From Sphingobacterium sp. PCS056 (lineage in GTDB: Bacteria > Bacteroidota > Bacteroidia > Sphingobacteriales > Sphingobacteriaceae): a stretch of 64,000 bases of DNA. The DNA lies in contig NZ_CP096883.1 of assembly GCF_023273895.1 (NCBI RefSeq), positions 1,922,001 through 1,986,000 on the forward strand. Direction: 5' to 3'. Positions 8,857 through 18,193 of the stretch are shown in pieces (position 1 is the stretch's first letter; the number at the start of each line of letters is the position of its first letter). The notes beneath the pieces were generated by a model. That model was not told where the DNA came from. It made no database searches and was given only the letters and a program-made list of their open reading frames with translations. A program made the translations under genes and the position numbers.

Positions 8857-9375
8857 TTAAAGCGCAGATTTGACTTGTATAGGAAGTACATAATCGCCCC
8901 ATAAAAGACCTATTTTACCCGATTTATCAACATCAATTTTAAATTGTTCTTGTGTTAGATTATTAGTTTCACTGGATACATTAACGCGCAGGGCGTCTTG
9001 ATTTTTATCATATTTTGTACCCCATTGATCCCATGTTTTATTGAAAATCACAATGGTTTCCTGTTCTCCTGGAATCGTATATAAACTATATTTTCCTTTC
9101 GGCAACTTTTCACCTTCGACAAGGACGTCGTGATCAAAAGCTACTGTGGTTGCTTCATTTGCTCCGGTACGCCATACTTCTCCTATTTTAACGATGTCAA
9201 CTCCAATTTGTCGTCCTTTTAAAGAAGGGCGGCTATAGTGTATATCAATTGTTACCCCATCATTTGTAGTGACTTTAACACTATCAGGAGGGCTTGCTCT
9301 TTTGCTTTTGTCTGTCTGTCCAAATACCGTGGTGCAGATGATGCTTAACATGAATAGAATAGCTGTTGTTTTCAT
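8857..9375 (-). CDS. DUF2911 exported protein
   Basis: This 172-residue protein starts at 9375 with a signal peptide (MKTTAILFMLSIICTTVFGQ); an upstream in-frame ATG at 9489 would bury it. The body matches DUF2911: DGVTIDIHYSRPSLKGRQI, then VWRTGANEATTVAFDHDV, KGKYSLYTIPG and IVIFNKTWDQWGTKYD. Members are small beta-rich periplasmic proteins, common in Bacteroidota, with no proven function. It is a single gene between the peptidase and ilvA, convergent to the former. Confidence 0.85.
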   Translation of the reverse strand: MKTTAILFMLSIICTTVFGQTDKSKRASPPDSVKVTTNDGVTIDIHYSRPSLKGRQIGVDIVKIGEVWRTGANEATTVAFDHDVLVEGEKLPKGKYSLYTIPGEQETIVIFNKTWDQWGTKYDKNQDALRVNVSSETNNLTQEQFKIDVDKSGKIGLLWGDYVLPIQVKSAL

Positions 9376-9623
9376 AATATTTTTTAGTTTAAATATATGT
9401 AAAAAAAATATATTTATCTTATTAATAGGCTGTTCTATTCTCAATTTGTTTTTGGATATGGTATTCGTTCCGAGATCTTTATTGATCAAAAGTAGTGATC
9501 ATCATGTGATTTGTCACATTCTTAGAAAATGTAAAAAATAAGTGTATGCAAGTAAACTTGTTTGTAAATTATGATTAAAATTAGATCGATAAGGTTTAAA
9601 ATAGGTATTGGATGTGGATAATG

Positions 9624-9664
9624 AAAAAAGGGAAATATGCTTTTATTTCATATTTCCCTTTTTT
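9624..9664 (-). terminator. Terminator after ilvA
   Basis: A 16-bp stem (9624-9639 with 9649-9664) is flanked by A/T runs on both sides, 20 bases past the ilvA stop. Its symmetry means it could also stop plus-strand transcription. The rest of the gap 9376-9684 holds only the DUF2911 upstream region, including TACTTTTG on the minus strand at 9487-9494, a possible -7 element. Confidence 0.85.
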
Positions 9665-9684
9665 AGATTTTGCATTTGAAGCTC

Positions 9685-10938
9685 TTATACTAAATATTCA
9701 AATAATGTTTGATCTTTATTTAATTCAATATATTCAAATTTATTGTCCGTCATTCTTTGTAACAAAGATTGATAATCTGCCGGATTATTCAATTCAATAC
9801 CGATCAAAGCTGGCCCACGTTCGCGTTCCGTTTTTTTGATAAATTCAAATCGGGTGATGTCATCTTTTGGACTTAGTACTTCGGATACAAATAGTTTTAA
9901 AGCCCCTGGACGGTTCGGGAAACGTACAATAAAGTAATGTTTGTATCCTTCATAAAGGAGTGATAATTCTTGAATTTCACTCATACGGTTGATATCATTG
10001 TTTCCACCTGAAATGATACATACTACTTTTTTTCCTTTAATCTCTTCTTTATGGAATTCTAAGGCTGCCACGGATAGGGCACCTGCAGGCTCCACAACGA
10101 TTGCATCTTTATTGTAAAGTTCTAATATGCATGTACATATTTTTCCTTCAGGTATGGATCGAATATCATCTAAATACTGACGGCTGATCTCGAATGTCAG
10201 TTCGCCAACTTTTTGTACAGCAGCACCATCAACAAATTTATTAATCTTTTCTAGTTCTACGGGTTTTCCGACTGTAAATGCAGCTTGCATGGAAGCGGCT
10301 CCTTGTGGCTCTACACCGTAGCATTTGATATTTTGATTTTTGTTCTTCAAATAGTAACTCGTACCTGCAGAAAGGCCTCCGCCACCAATCGGAATAAAAA
10401 CAGCATCAACATCTGGCAAGTCTTGTAAGATTTCTACGGCTACTGTTCCCTGTCCTTCAATAATCTTGGGATCATCAAAAGGAGGGATAAAAGTCATGTT
10501 ATTTTCTTCGGTATAAATGCGGGCAGCTTTCTGACAATCATCAAATGTGTCTCCGGTCAATATAATTTCAATATTACCATTTCCCCACATTTCTGTTTGT
10601 GTTATTTTTTGTTTTGGTGTTGGTCCAGGCATAAAGATAACGCCTTTGATATCGAGCTTTTTGCAAGAAAAAGCTACTCCCTGTGCATGATTGCCAGCAC
10701 TGGCACATACGACACCTCGTTGTTGCTGCTCTTCACTTAGGGAAATAATTTTGTTATAAGCACCTCTTAATTTGTATGATCTGACGATTTGTAAGTCTTC
10801 TCTTTTCAGATAGACATCTGCGCCATATTTCTCAGAAAGATAAGTATTGTATTGCAAAGCAGTGCGATTGACGACATCTTTGATACGGTGGTAAGTGCTT
10901 TCTGAGTCGATTTGTAAATTAGAAAAATCTAAACTCAT
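9685..10938 (-). CDS. ilvA: Threonine ammonia-lyase (threonine deaminase) IlvA
   Basis: This PLP enzyme converts threonine to 2-oxobutanoate, the entry to isoleucine synthesis. At 417 residues it has the catalytic lysine in RSYKLRGAYNK, the SAGNHAQGVA loop, the glycine-rich PLP phosphate loop IGGGGLSAG and SGGNND near residue 300. The last about 85 residues, from YFIVRFPNRPGAL, form one ACT-like regulatory module, shorter than the double ACT of E. coli IlvA. It is the final gene of the branched-chain cluster but is separated from leuA by a terminator-like hairpin, so it may be expressed at a lower level or from its own promoter. Confidence 0.94.
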   Translation of the reverse strand: MSLDFSNLQIDSESTYHRIKDVVNRTALQYNTYLSEKYGADVYLKREDLQIVRSYKLRGAYNKIISLSEEQQQRGVVCASAGNHAQGVAFSCKKLDIKGVIFMPGPTPKQKITQTEMWGNGNIEIILTGDTFDDCQKAARIYTEENNMTFIPPFDDPKIIEGQGTVAVEILQDLPDVDAVFIPIGGGGLSAGTSYYLKNKNQNIKCYGVEPQGAASMQAAFTVGKPVELEKINKFVDGAAVQKVGELTFEISRQYLDDIRSIPEGKICTCILELYNKDAIVVEPAGALSVAALEFHKEEIKGKKVVCIISGGNNDINRMSEIQELSLLYEGYKHYFIVRFPNRPGALKLFVSEVLSPKDDITRFEFIKKTERERGPALIGIELNNPADYQSLLQRMTDNKFEYIELNKDQTLFEYLV

Positions 10939-10972
10939 TTTGTTTTATTATGATTAGGTGATTGTTTGTTAT

Positions 10973-11059
10973 AAAAAAACGCCATTTCGACTTAGAATAA
11001 AAGTAATTAAGTTTTTTGACTTTTTACTTGTAAAGTTATTCTTTGTCAAAATGACGCTT
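10973..11059 (-). terminator. Long imperfect terminator/attenuator between leuA and ilvA
   Basis: On the minus strand the 139-bp leuA-ilvA gap folds into a long interrupted stem (outer arms AAGCGTCATTTTGAC and GTCGAAATGGCG) that ends directly in seven U residues. It looks like a terminator that would reduce or end transcription before ilvA. Whether read-through is regulated cannot be seen. Confidence 0.6.
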
Positions 11060-11077
11060 TAATAAGTTTTTGTTTTA

Positions 11078-12241
11078 TTAAACGCTTTCTGCGAATAAAC
11101 TTCTGAGATCATCGTCGCAAATATCTTTTTTTGCATCTGCAAGAATTAGAAAGCGCTCATATGTTTGTGAGAGGGCTTCTTTCTCTAAGGTATAGCCTAG
11201 GCGTTCCAAGTGATGTTTTAAAGCATGGCGACCAGAGCGAGCGGTTAAGATAATACCTGCTTCTTCTAATCCTACATCTTCTGGACGAATAATTTCATAA
11301 GTCTCACGGTGTTTTAGAAATCCATCTTGATGGATTCCAGAACTATGTGCGAATGCATTTCGTCCAACAATTGCTTTGTTTGGCTGAACGGGCATATTCA
11401 TCATTTCGCTCACTTTACGTGATAGATAAGTGAACATCTTACTATCAATATTTGAGGTTAAATTACCGAAAGATTGATTATGTACTTTTAGAATCATTGC
11501 CACTTCTTCCAATGAAGTATTTCCTGCTCGTTCACCGATACCATTGATGGTACACTCCACCTGACGGGCACCATTTTGGATTGCCGCAATAGAGTTAGCG
11601 GTTGCTAATCCTAAGTCATTGTGGCAATGTGCAGAAATAATAGCTTGATCAATGTTTTTAACATTTTCTTTTAAAAACTTGATTTTTGCACCATATTGGT
11701 CTGGTAAACAATATCCGTTTGTATCTGGAATATTGACTACAGTAGCACCTGCAGCAATCACTGCTTCAACCATCTGCGCTAAATAAACTAAATCTGCACG
11801 ACCTGCGTCCTCGGCGTAAAATTCTACATCTTCGACATGCGATTTTGCATATTTTACTGCAGCCACAGCACGTTCTAATATCTCTTCGCGCGTGGAGTTG
11901 AATTTATATTTGATATGCATATCAGAAGCTCCGATACCTGTATGAATACGTGGTCTTTTTGCATATTTTAGGGCTTCTGCAGCGACTTTAATATCATTCT
12001 GATTGGCACGTGTTAATGCACAGATGATAACATCATTTACCGCTTTTGATAATTCAACAACGGATTGGAAGTCTCCAGGGCTAGAAACTGGGAAACCAGC
12101 TTCAATAACATCGACTCCCAGTTTCTCCAAATCTTTTGCAATATCGATTTTTTCAGGAGTAGTTAATTGACATCCTGGTACTTGTTCGCCATCGCGAAGA
12201 GTTGTATCGAAGATGTATAGATGATTTGGATCGTGTAACAT
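11078..12241 (-). CDS. leuA: 2-Isopropylmalate synthase LeuA, short form without regulatory domain
   Basis: This enzyme condenses 2-oxoisovalerate with acetyl-CoA, the first committed step to leucine. The HMGL-like TIM barrel is complete: [10 protein letters not shown] at the N-terminus, the metal-binding HCHNDLGLA, and [14 protein letters not shown]. After the barrel, the linker subdomain with [13 protein letters not shown] is present, but the protein ends at residue 387. The C-terminal leucine-binding LeuA dimer domain of the usual about 500-residue enzyme is absent. Homocitrate synthase and citramalate synthase share this architecture, but the leuBCD context makes LeuA most likely. It is 35 bases downstream of leuB. 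Confidence 0.88.
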   Translation of the reverse strand: MLHDPNHLYIFDTTLRDGEQVPGCQLTTPEKIDIAKDLEKLGVDVIEAGFPVSSPGDFQSVVELSKAVNDVIICALTRANQNDIKVAAEALKYAKRPRIHTGIGASDMHIKYKFNSTREEILERAVAAVKYAKSHVEDVEFYAEDAGRADLVYLAQMVEAVIAAGATVVNIPDTNGYCLPDQYGAKIKFLKENVKNIDQAIISAHCHNDLGLATANSIAAIQNGARQVECTINGIGERAGNTSLEEVAMILKVHNQSFGNLTSNIDSKMFTYLSRKVSEMMNMPVQPNKAIVGRNAFAHSSGIHQDGFLKHRETYEIIRPEDVGLEEAGIILTARSGRHALKHHLERLGYTLEKEALSQTYERFLILADAKKDICDDDLRSLFAESV

Positions 12242-12276
12242 AGCTTTACGTTTTTATTTTAGAAACTCTGTTCAGT

Positions 12277-13350
12277 CTATTTAATAAATTCTAATACTCG
12301 TGCACCCATTTCTTGTGTGCCTAATATTTTATCTGCAGGTGTGTTTGCATTTGCGATATCGCCTGTTCTCCAGCCCGCTTTTAATGTTGCAGCAACGGCT
12401 TCGGTAACTTCTTTTGCTTCGGCCTGTAAACCGAAACTAATATCTAACATCAACGCAGCAGATAGGATCGATGCTAACGGATTGGCTTTATTCTGTCCTG
12501 CGATATCGTGTGCTGACCCATGAATAGGTTCAAAGAATCCAGTACCATCACCGATGGAAGCAGAAGCCAGCATACCCATAGAGCCTGCGATTTGTGAAGC
12601 TTCATCTGTCAGGATATCTCCAAATAAATTAGCGGTCAATACAACATCAAATTTCTTTGGATTTTTAACTAATTGCATGGCAGCATTGTCGATGAACATA
12701 TGTTCTGTTTCTACATCAGGATATTGTTTTGCAATCTCTTGAACAACTTCTCTCCATAGGCGAGATGTTTCCAAGACATTTGCTTTATCCACTGAGCATA
12801 ATTTTTTGGAACGTGTACGGGCAGCTTCAAAAGCCTTGTGCGCAATGCGCTCTACTTCATATCGATTGTAATTCATTAAATCTGAAGCGAAATTATTGTC
12901 TTCAGAACGATTCTTTTCACCAAAATAGACATCACCGGTTAACTCGCGGAAAAATAATATATCTGTTCCTTTTAATACTTCTGGCTTAAGGCTTGAAGCA
13001 TCTAAAAGTTCATCAAATAACAAAATTGGACGTAAGTTTGCGTAAAGTCCAAGCTCTTTTCGGATTTTTAACAATCCTTGCTCCGGACGAACTTTTGCTG
13101 AGGGATCATTGTCATATTTAGCATGCCCTATTGCTCCAAATAAGATGGCATCGCTTGACTTTGCTTTTTCTAAAGTTTCGTCAGGCAATGGATTTCCAGT
13201 TGCTTCAATAGCAACATGCCCCATGATGGCTTCATCGAAACTAAATTCATGACCATATTTTTGTCCGATTGTCTCAAGAACTTTTTTACCCCAAATTGTA
13301 ACTTCTTGTCCTATTCCATCACCAGGAATAACGAGTATATTTTTTTTCAT
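12277..13350 (-). CDS. leuB: 3-Isopropylmalate dehydrogenase LeuB
   Basis: This NAD-dependent oxidative decarboxylase acts in leucine synthesis. It is 357 residues from the start at 13350 (MKKNILVIPGDGIGQEV). An in-frame ATG at 13392 would add 14 residues that lie inside a dispersed repeat, so it is rejected. Family marks: ELTGDVYFGEK, the Arg-rich substrate helix, VDKANVLETSRLWR, NLFGDILTDEASQIAGS and FEPIHGSAHDIAGQNKANP. Its leader is a copy of the structured repeat found before leuD. The next gene, leuA, follows after 35 bases. Confidence 0.95.
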   Translation of the reverse strand: MKKNILVIPGDGIGQEVTIWGKKVLETIGQKYGHEFSFDEAIMGHVAIEATGNPLPDETLEKAKSSDAILFGAIGHAKYDNDPSAKVRPEQGLLKIRKELGLYANLRPILLFDELLDASSLKPEVLKGTDILFFRELTGDVYFGEKNRSEDNNFASDLMNYNRYEVERIAHKAFEAARTRSKKLCSVDKANVLETSRLWREVVQEIAKQYPDVETEHMFIDNAAMQLVKNPKKFDVVLTANLFGDILTDEASQIAGSMGMLASASIGDGTGFFEPIHGSAHDIAGQNKANPLASILSAALMLDISFGLQAEAKEVTEAVAATLKAGWRTGDIANANTPADKILGTQEMGARVLEFIK

Positions 13351-13485
13351 CAGATTAATTATTTTTGAGTGTAGGATTTCAACGGTATTCATGAACTCAT
13401 ATCACTCGTTTTTTATGTTTGTGATGAAACGATCATCAGCAGATCTACATGATGTTGGGAGTAGTGTGCTGAGGATGGTTTCATG
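13351..13485 (-). repeat. Structured repeat, copy C (leader of leuB)
   Basis: In sense orientation the sequence fills exactly the space between the modF-like stop codon and the leuB start. It contains hairpin 1 (arms 13423-13439 and 13469-13485, 14 of 17 pairs), hairpin 2 (GAGTG/CACTC, 13367-13371 and 13403-13407) and an AT-rich tail ending at the start codon. It is a diverged relative of the two copies upstream of leuD, with similar order and spacing. Confidence 0.75.
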
Positions 13486-14949
13486 CTATGCGTATTGTAA
13501 AATATCTTCAATGGACTGAACCATTCCTTTATCTAATATGATTTTCTTTTCCAGGCATGACGGGAGTTGTGTTTCAAAATGGCCGACATAAATTAATGTC
13601 TTGCCATAGGTACACAATTCATCTACTACGGCATTGAAATGTTGTGTTTGTTCGTAATCAAGACCTTGGCAGGGTTCATCCAAAATCAACAATTCTGGAT
13701 TCTTTATGACAGTCCTTGCTAATAAAGCAAGGCGCTGTTTGCCTAAGGGTAGGGTATTCAATAATTTATTTTTATCTTCTTTTAAATCAAAAAAATCCAA
13801 TATTTGATCTAATAATTGTTGTTTTTCAAAGCTGAGGTTACGGAATAATCCAACAGAATCAAAAAATCCGGAAGCGACACTTTGCCAAACTTTAGCTGTC
13901 TGATCAAAGTACCAATGCATCTCAGGTGAAATAATTCCTAAATGAGCTTTGATGTCCCATATACTTTCTCCAGAGCCTCTTTGCTTACCGAACAGAACGA
14001 TATCATTGGCATATGCTTGCGGATGATCTCCATTGATTAAACTTAATAACGTCGACTTTCCTGATCCATTATGGCCTTGTAACAACCATTTTTCACCCGC
14101 TTTTACTTCCCAATTGATCTTTTTTAATACTTCTTTTTCCCCATATCTAACATCCACATTGGACATTTTTACCATAGTTTGGGAAGTTATACGGGGAGAT
14201 TTTTGTAAAAAATGTGGAAGTGGTTTTCTTGCACGCTCTTTTTCTCGTGACAATGCTGCTGGTGAAGAAACCTCCTTTAATTGCCCTTGTTGTATTTCCG
14301 CAAAATGATTGATACAGGTTGGTAGTGTTTGATCATTACTGATTAAGATCAAGGTCACACCCGCTTGTGCTAAGCCGTCAAATGCATGATTGAGTTCCTG
14401 TCGCGATTGGCGATCCAGGCCAGTATAAGGTTGATCAATAATCAAAACCTGTGGCTTCAGCCATAATGCTTTGATCAGCTGTAGTTTTTTATGTTCTCCA
14501 CTGGACAATTCGATGAGTTGTGTATGTTGAACATTTTCAAATCCAAAAGTTTCGAGGTATGGTTTTACGTCATCGAATTGCAAATGTTTTTCTTTTCCAA
14601 AATGTTGAAATTCGGCCTGTACTGTTAACGTATCGTTGGTTTGATGCTTATTGTATCGTTGCTGATAATAAAAATTTTTATCACCTTCTAGATTGGTGAA
14701 TTGGTACCAATTGGAGACATATAACACTTCTGGGGGAAGAGGTGAGCTGTTATCAAAGTTGACATTTACAATTCCATGATATGACACATGCCTCGCAATA
14801 GCTTGTGCCAAAGTGGTCTTTCCCGTCCCGCTTTTACCACCGATTAACCAGTGTTGACCTGGTTCAATTTGCCAATTCAAGTCTTGCAATACCACATGAT
14901 ATTGGTATTGAACAGTTAAATTGGCAATATGGACGACAGGTTCTATCAT
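13486..14949 (-). CDS. modF: Tandem ABC ATPase, ModF (PhrA)-like
   Basis: This 487-residue cytoplasmic protein has two ABC ATPase domains and no membrane segments. The second half closely follows E. coli ModF: NGSGKSTLLSLINGDHPQ, RGSGESIWDIK, FFDSVG and LLILDEPCQGLD. NBD1 has Walker A GKSGTGKTT and signature LSSGEHKK, but its Walker B ends IDQP instead of DEP, and it lacks an H-loop histidine (LISNDQ). NBD2 keeps Glu and the switch His (YVGHFE), with a variant signature LPLGKQR. ModF has no settled function; it was linked to molybdate transport by position only. Here it overlaps the leuD stop (TAATG), so it is translated with leucine genes. It could also be a ribosome- or cofactor-related ATPase. 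Confidence 0.8.
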   Translation of the reverse strand: MIEPVVHIANLTVQYQYHVVLQDLNWQIEPGQHWLIGGKSGTGKTTLAQAIARHVSYHGIVNVNFDNSSPLPPEVLYVSNWYQFTNLEGDKNFYYQQRYNKHQTNDTLTVQAEFQHFGKEKHLQFDDVKPYLETFGFENVQHTQLIELSSGEHKKLQLIKALWLKPQVLIIDQPYTGLDRQSRQELNHAFDGLAQAGVTLILISNDQTLPTCINHFAEIQQGQLKEVSSPAALSREKERARKPLPHFLQKSPRITSQTMVKMSNVDVRYGEKEVLKKINWEVKAGEKWLLQGHNGSGKSTLLSLINGDHPQAYANDIVLFGKQRGSGESIWDIKAHLGIISPEMHWYFDQTAKVWQSVASGFFDSVGLFRNLSFEKQQLLDQILDFFDLKEDKNKLLNTLPLGKQRLALLARTVIKNPELLILDEPCQGLDYEQTQHFNAVVDELCTYGKTLIYVGHFETQLPSCLEKKIILDKGMVQSIEDILQYA

Positions 14950-15533
14950 TATCTTGTTTGTTCGAAGGTTTCGATTGCAGCTTTGTTGTTTAAGATGAAA
15001 TCAATATCATCATAACCATTGATCAGGCATGATTTTTTGTAAGGATTGATTTCAAAAGATTGTTGAGCTCCTGTTTCAGATAAAGTAACCGTTTGGTTTT
15101 CAAGATTAATAATGATTTCGGTAGCAGGATTTTTAAAAACGGTATCAAAGATTGTTTCTAAGAACTCATCTGTAACCTGAATAGGCAATACGCCATTATT
15201 CAACGCATTTCCTTTAAAGATATCGGCAAAAAAACTACTGATAACCGCATCAAATCCATAATCTTGGATAGCCCAAGCGGCATGTTCTCGGCTAGAACCG
15301 CAACCAAAATTTTTACCTGCGACTAATACTTTTCCTTGATAAGTAGCATCGTTCATCACAAAATCAGTTTTTGGTTGATTGTTGCTGTCGTAACGCCAGT
15401 CACGGAATAAGTTATCACCAAATCCTTCACGTGTAGTCGCTTTTAGAAAGCGAGCTGGAATGATCTGATCGGTATCTATATTTTCAATCGGTAAAGGAAC
15501 TACCGTTGTTGTTAATGTTTCAAATTTTTTCAT
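14949..15533 (-). CDS. leuD: 3-Isopropylmalate dehydratase small subunit LeuD
   Basis: At 194 residues this is the swivel-domain subunit that pairs with LeuC to isomerise 2- to 3-isopropylmalate. Family marks: [45 protein letters not shown]. Its start at 15533 is directly abutted by a tandem pair of structured repeats, and its stop overlaps the ATG of the modF-like gene. It is separated from leuC by a methyltransferase gene, which is unusual. Confidence 0.95.
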   Translation of the reverse strand: MKKFETLTTTVVPLPIENIDTDQIIPARFLKATTREGFGDNLFRDWRYDSNNQPKTDFVMNDATYQGKVLVAGKNFGCGSSREHAAWAIQDYGFDAVISSFFADIFKGNALNNGVLPIQVTDEFLETIFDTVFKNPATEIIINLENQTVTLSETGAQQSFEINPYKKSCLINGYDDIDFILNNKAAIETFEQTR

Positions 15534-15676
15534 CCAAATAATTATTTACGAGTGTCTGTTCTTAACTGTATAAATGAACTCGTTTCACTCGGTGTGTTTT
15601 TTAATGGTGATGAAGCTATCATGAGCCGAGTATTTATCTCGGTTTGTGAGCTGCTTTAAGCTCATGATGGTTTCAT
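15534..15676 (-). repeat. Structured repeat, copy A (leader of leuD)
   Basis: This unit of about 140 bp touches the leuD start codon. Hairpin 1 has arms GATGAAGCTATCATGAG (15609-15625) and its near complement at 15661-15677, 15 of 17 pairs, enclosing further small hairpins. Hairpin 2 pairs CACTCG with CGAGTG (15549-15554, 15586-15591). It is a tandem neighbour of copy B. Confidence 0.8.
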
Positions 15677-15815
15677 CCAATTCATTATTTACGAGTCTCT
15701 GTCTTCAAATGTATAAATAAACTCGGTTTGTTACTTAATAGTGATGAAGCTATCATGAGAAGCATATTTATCTTTATGTGCGTGCCTCGATATACTCATG
15801 ATGGTTTCATCCAAA
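15677..15815 (-). repeat. Structured repeat, copy B (tandem with copy A)
   Basis: Second unit of the tandem. Hairpin 1 arms lie at 15743-15759 and 15795-15811 and are identical to those of copy A, while the loop differs. Hairpin 2 is CGAGT/ACTCG (15692-15696, 15721-15725). After it the sequence repeats the first bases of a unit (CCAAATAATTTATT), as if a third copy were cut off. Confidence 0.8.
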
Positions 15816-15838
15816 TAATTTATTGATACTAATGTTTT

Positions 15839-16660
15839 TTATTTTAAAACTGCCCTCACTTCTCGTAGTTTCATGGTCATACTTACCGCTTCCTGATCAG
15901 CCCAATTATTATAATCTTGAATAGCATCTAAACGTTCCTGATCACTCAAATATCCCTCTTCTACCATCTGTTTAGAGTTGGCCACCTTTGACCATATTTT
16001 TAGTTTCTCTAGATGTAATGGATTACTACGCTCATAATGTTCATCTGCATTGAACACTTCTATTTGATCAAATCCATGCTCTTCAAATATTTCCTCCAGA
16101 TCATAGCCTATTCTATTGTTCATACCAGCATCATTTCGCCACATGAGAAACATGTGATAAAAATGTTGCATGCTTCTTGGTATTTTTGGATTCCAATCTA
16201 TCGCTTCATGATTATAATCTAAAATCGATACTTGCCCATTGGGCTTTAATAACGTTTTCAATTTATCAATCGCTTTATCTAGTGTTGAAATCCACTGGAA
16301 GGTTCTTGCTGATACGATTAAATCAAATTTTTCAATACTTTCAAAATCTAACAAATCGCAATGCACCAATTCTAGATTGGTTATGTTTTTGAATAAACTT
16401 TTTCCTTCGGTAATAAATGAGGCAGTATTATCAATTCCAATAACATAACCAGATGGCCCTACAATTGTAGCGATGTCTTTGGTGATGGCACCTGTTCCAC
16501 ATCCAATGTCCAAAATACGCATTCCAGGTTTTAAAGCAGACTTTAACGTACGATAATCCTGATCCAAAGTTCTTTGGTTAAAGGTGGTAGCGGAGCTCTG
16601 CGATTCTCTATGGATGACTTTATTTTCAGTGACTGCTACGGTCTGACAAATTTGGCACAT
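15839..16660 (-). CDS. Class I SAM-dependent methyltransferase, substrate unknown
   Basis: This 273-residue protein has a Rossmann SAM-binding domain: motif I at about residue 50 (MRILDIGCGTG), the acidic motif II VIGIDNT, then VHCDLLDF and FDLIVSARTFQWI. The first about 35 residues include two Cys and are not a signal peptide. The C-terminal part (HFYHMFLMWRNDAGMNNRIG) resembles ubiquinone/menaquinone-type and small-molecule methyltransferases. It sits between leuC and leuD, 39 bases after leuC, so it is cotranscribed with them, but no methylation step is known in leucine synthesis. The substrate cannot be inferred. Confidence 0.82.
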   Translation of the reverse strand: MCQICQTVAVTENKVIHRESQSSATTFNQRTLDQDYRTLKSALKPGMRILDIGCGTGAITKDIATIVGPSGYVIGIDNTASFITEGKSLFKNITNLELVHCDLLDFESIEKFDLIVSARTFQWISTLDKAIDKLKTLLKPNGQVSILDYNHEAIDWNPKIPRSMQHFYHMFLMWRNDAGMNNRIGYDLEEIFEEHGFDQIEVFNADEHYERSNPLHLEKLKIWSKVANSKQMVEEGYLSDQERLDAIQDYNNWADQEAVSMTMKLREVRAVLK

Positions 16661-16699
16661 AAGTGAAGTGATTAAAGAACAGTACTATTCATATTTAAT

Positions 16700-18097
16700 T
16701 TATATCAATTCCCGTACATCCGTAATAATACCTGTAACAGCTGCGGCAGCGGCAGTTAATGGTGATACAAGCATGGTACGGGCATTAGGACCTTGACGTC
16801 CTTCAAAATTTCTATTTGAAGTTGAAACACAGTATTTCCCTGCAGGAATTTTATCTTCATTCATTCCTAGACAAGCTGAACATCCAGGTTCACGTAATTG
16901 GAAACCTGCGGCTTCGAAAATCTTGTCTAATCCTTCTTCGATGGCCTGTTTTTCTACTTGCTTAGAGCCTGGCACGATCCATACCTCTACTTGTTCTGCT
17001 TTTTGTTTTCCTTGAACAAAGGCAGCTACTTCACGTAAATCTTCGATGCGAGAGTTAGTACAGCTTCCAATAAAGACATAGTCTACAGGTTTCCCCAAGA
17101 TCGGCGCATCATCAGTAAAGCCCATGTAGTTGAGTGCTTTTTGATAAGATGGTTGTTCAGATTCTGGTTGCGATTGTGTAGCAGGAATATGTTCGGTGAT
17201 ACCCATTCCCATTCCTGGGTTGGTACCATAGGTGATCATCGGTGCGATATCTGCTGCATCAAATTCTAATACCGCATCAAATTGTGCGTCATCATCCGAA
17301 TATAATGTTTTCCAGTATGCTAGTGCTTGATCCCATTCTTCACCTTTAGGGGCAAATTCACGTCCTTTTACATAATCAAATGTTGTTTGATCCGGTGCAA
17401 TTAATCCACCTCGAGCTCCCATTTCAATACTCATGTTACAGATGGTCATTCTTGCTTCCATACTTAAAGAACGGATCGCAGAGCCAGCATATTCAATGAA
17501 ATAGCCTGTCCCACCTGCGGCAGAGATTTTTGCAATAATGTATAAGATAATATCTTTTGCGCCTACTCCTTTTTGCAAATCACCATTTACTTCGATTTTC
17601 ATCGTTTTGGGTTTTTGTTGCAATAAGCATTGTGTTGCAAAAACTTGTTCCACTTGAGAAGTGCCTATTCCAAAAGCAATAGCACCAAATGCACCGTGGG
17701 TAGAGGTATGGCTATCTCCACATACCATGGTTTTACCGGGAAGGGTAATACCTAGCTCTGGGCCGATAACGTGTACAATGCCTTGATAGGGGTGACCGAG
17801 ACCGTATAAATTAATTCCAAATTCAGCACAGTTTTTAGTCAACATATCGACTTGGTAACGTGATAATTCTTCTTTAATCGGAAGATGCTGATTTAAAGTG
17901 GGAACATTATGATCTGCCGTGGCGACAGTTTGGTTGGGACGAAATACCGGTAAGCCTCTTTTTCGTAAACCGTCGAATGCTTGTGGTGAAGTTACCTCAT
18001 GGATAAGGTGTGTGTCTATATAAATAATATCTGGAAATCCTTCTTCACGTTTGACGACATGCGCATCCCAAATTTTTTCTACTAATGTTTTTGACAT
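16700..18097 (-). CDS. leuC: 3-Isopropylmalate dehydratase large subunit LeuC
   Basis: This 465-residue aconitase-family subunit carries the 4Fe-4S cluster. Cluster cysteines and their context are visible: [14 protein letters not shown] and [14 protein letters not shown]. Other marks are [23 protein letters not shown] and [12 protein letters not shown]. It is preceded by a striking hairpin after ilvC and followed by the methyltransferase gene rather than directly by leuD. Confidence 0.96.
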   Translation of the reverse strand: MSKTLVEKIWDAHVVKREEGFPDIIYIDTHLIHEVTSPQAFDGLRKRGLPVFRPNQTVATADHNVPTLNQHLPIKEELSRYQVDMLTKNCAEFGINLYGLGHPYQGIVHVIGPELGITLPGKTMVCGDSHTSTHGAFGAIAFGIGTSQVEQVFATQCLLQQKPKTMKIEVNGDLQKGVGAKDIILYIIAKISAAGGTGYFIEYAGSAIRSLSMEARMTICNMSIEMGARGGLIAPDQTTFDYVKGREFAPKGEEWDQALAYWKTLYSDDDAQFDAVLEFDAADIAPMITYGTNPGMGMGITEHIPATQSQPESEQPSYQKALNYMGFTDDAPILGKPVDYVFIGSCTNSRIEDLREVAAFVQGKQKAEQVEVWIVPGSKQVEKQAIEEGLDKIFEAAGFQLREPGCSACLGMNEDKIPAGKYCVSTSNRNFEGRQGPNARTMLVSPLTAAAAAVTGIITDVRELI

Positions 18098-18129
18098 TTT
18101 CTTCTCTAATGTTAATTTTTTTTCAATTT

Positions 18130-18170
18130 AATTCGGCTGTTTTTAGGAACTTCCTAAAAACAGCCGAATT
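18130..18170 (-). promoter_or_regulatory. Perfect 20-bp hairpin between ilvC and leuC
   Basis: Arms at 18130-18149 and 18151-18170 are exact complements around one central base (AATTCGGCTG… / …CAGCCGAATT). On the plus strand T5 follows, but on the coding minus strand no U-run follows, so it is not a standard terminator for ilvC. It may act as a partial terminator, a processing site or a protective 3' structure that separates ilv and leu expression. Confidence 0.65.
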
Positions 18171-18193
18171 TTTGCAGTCTAAATTACGAAAAT

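Noticed and set aside
13351..13392. Upstream start for leuB at 13392
   Set aside because: The extra 14 residues are encoded by the dispersed repeat, and MKKNILVIPGDG matches the family N-terminus.
15534..15815. CRISPR array in the tandem repeats
   Set aside because: Only two full units, with diverged 'spacers' that are part of the structure, and no cas genes nearby.
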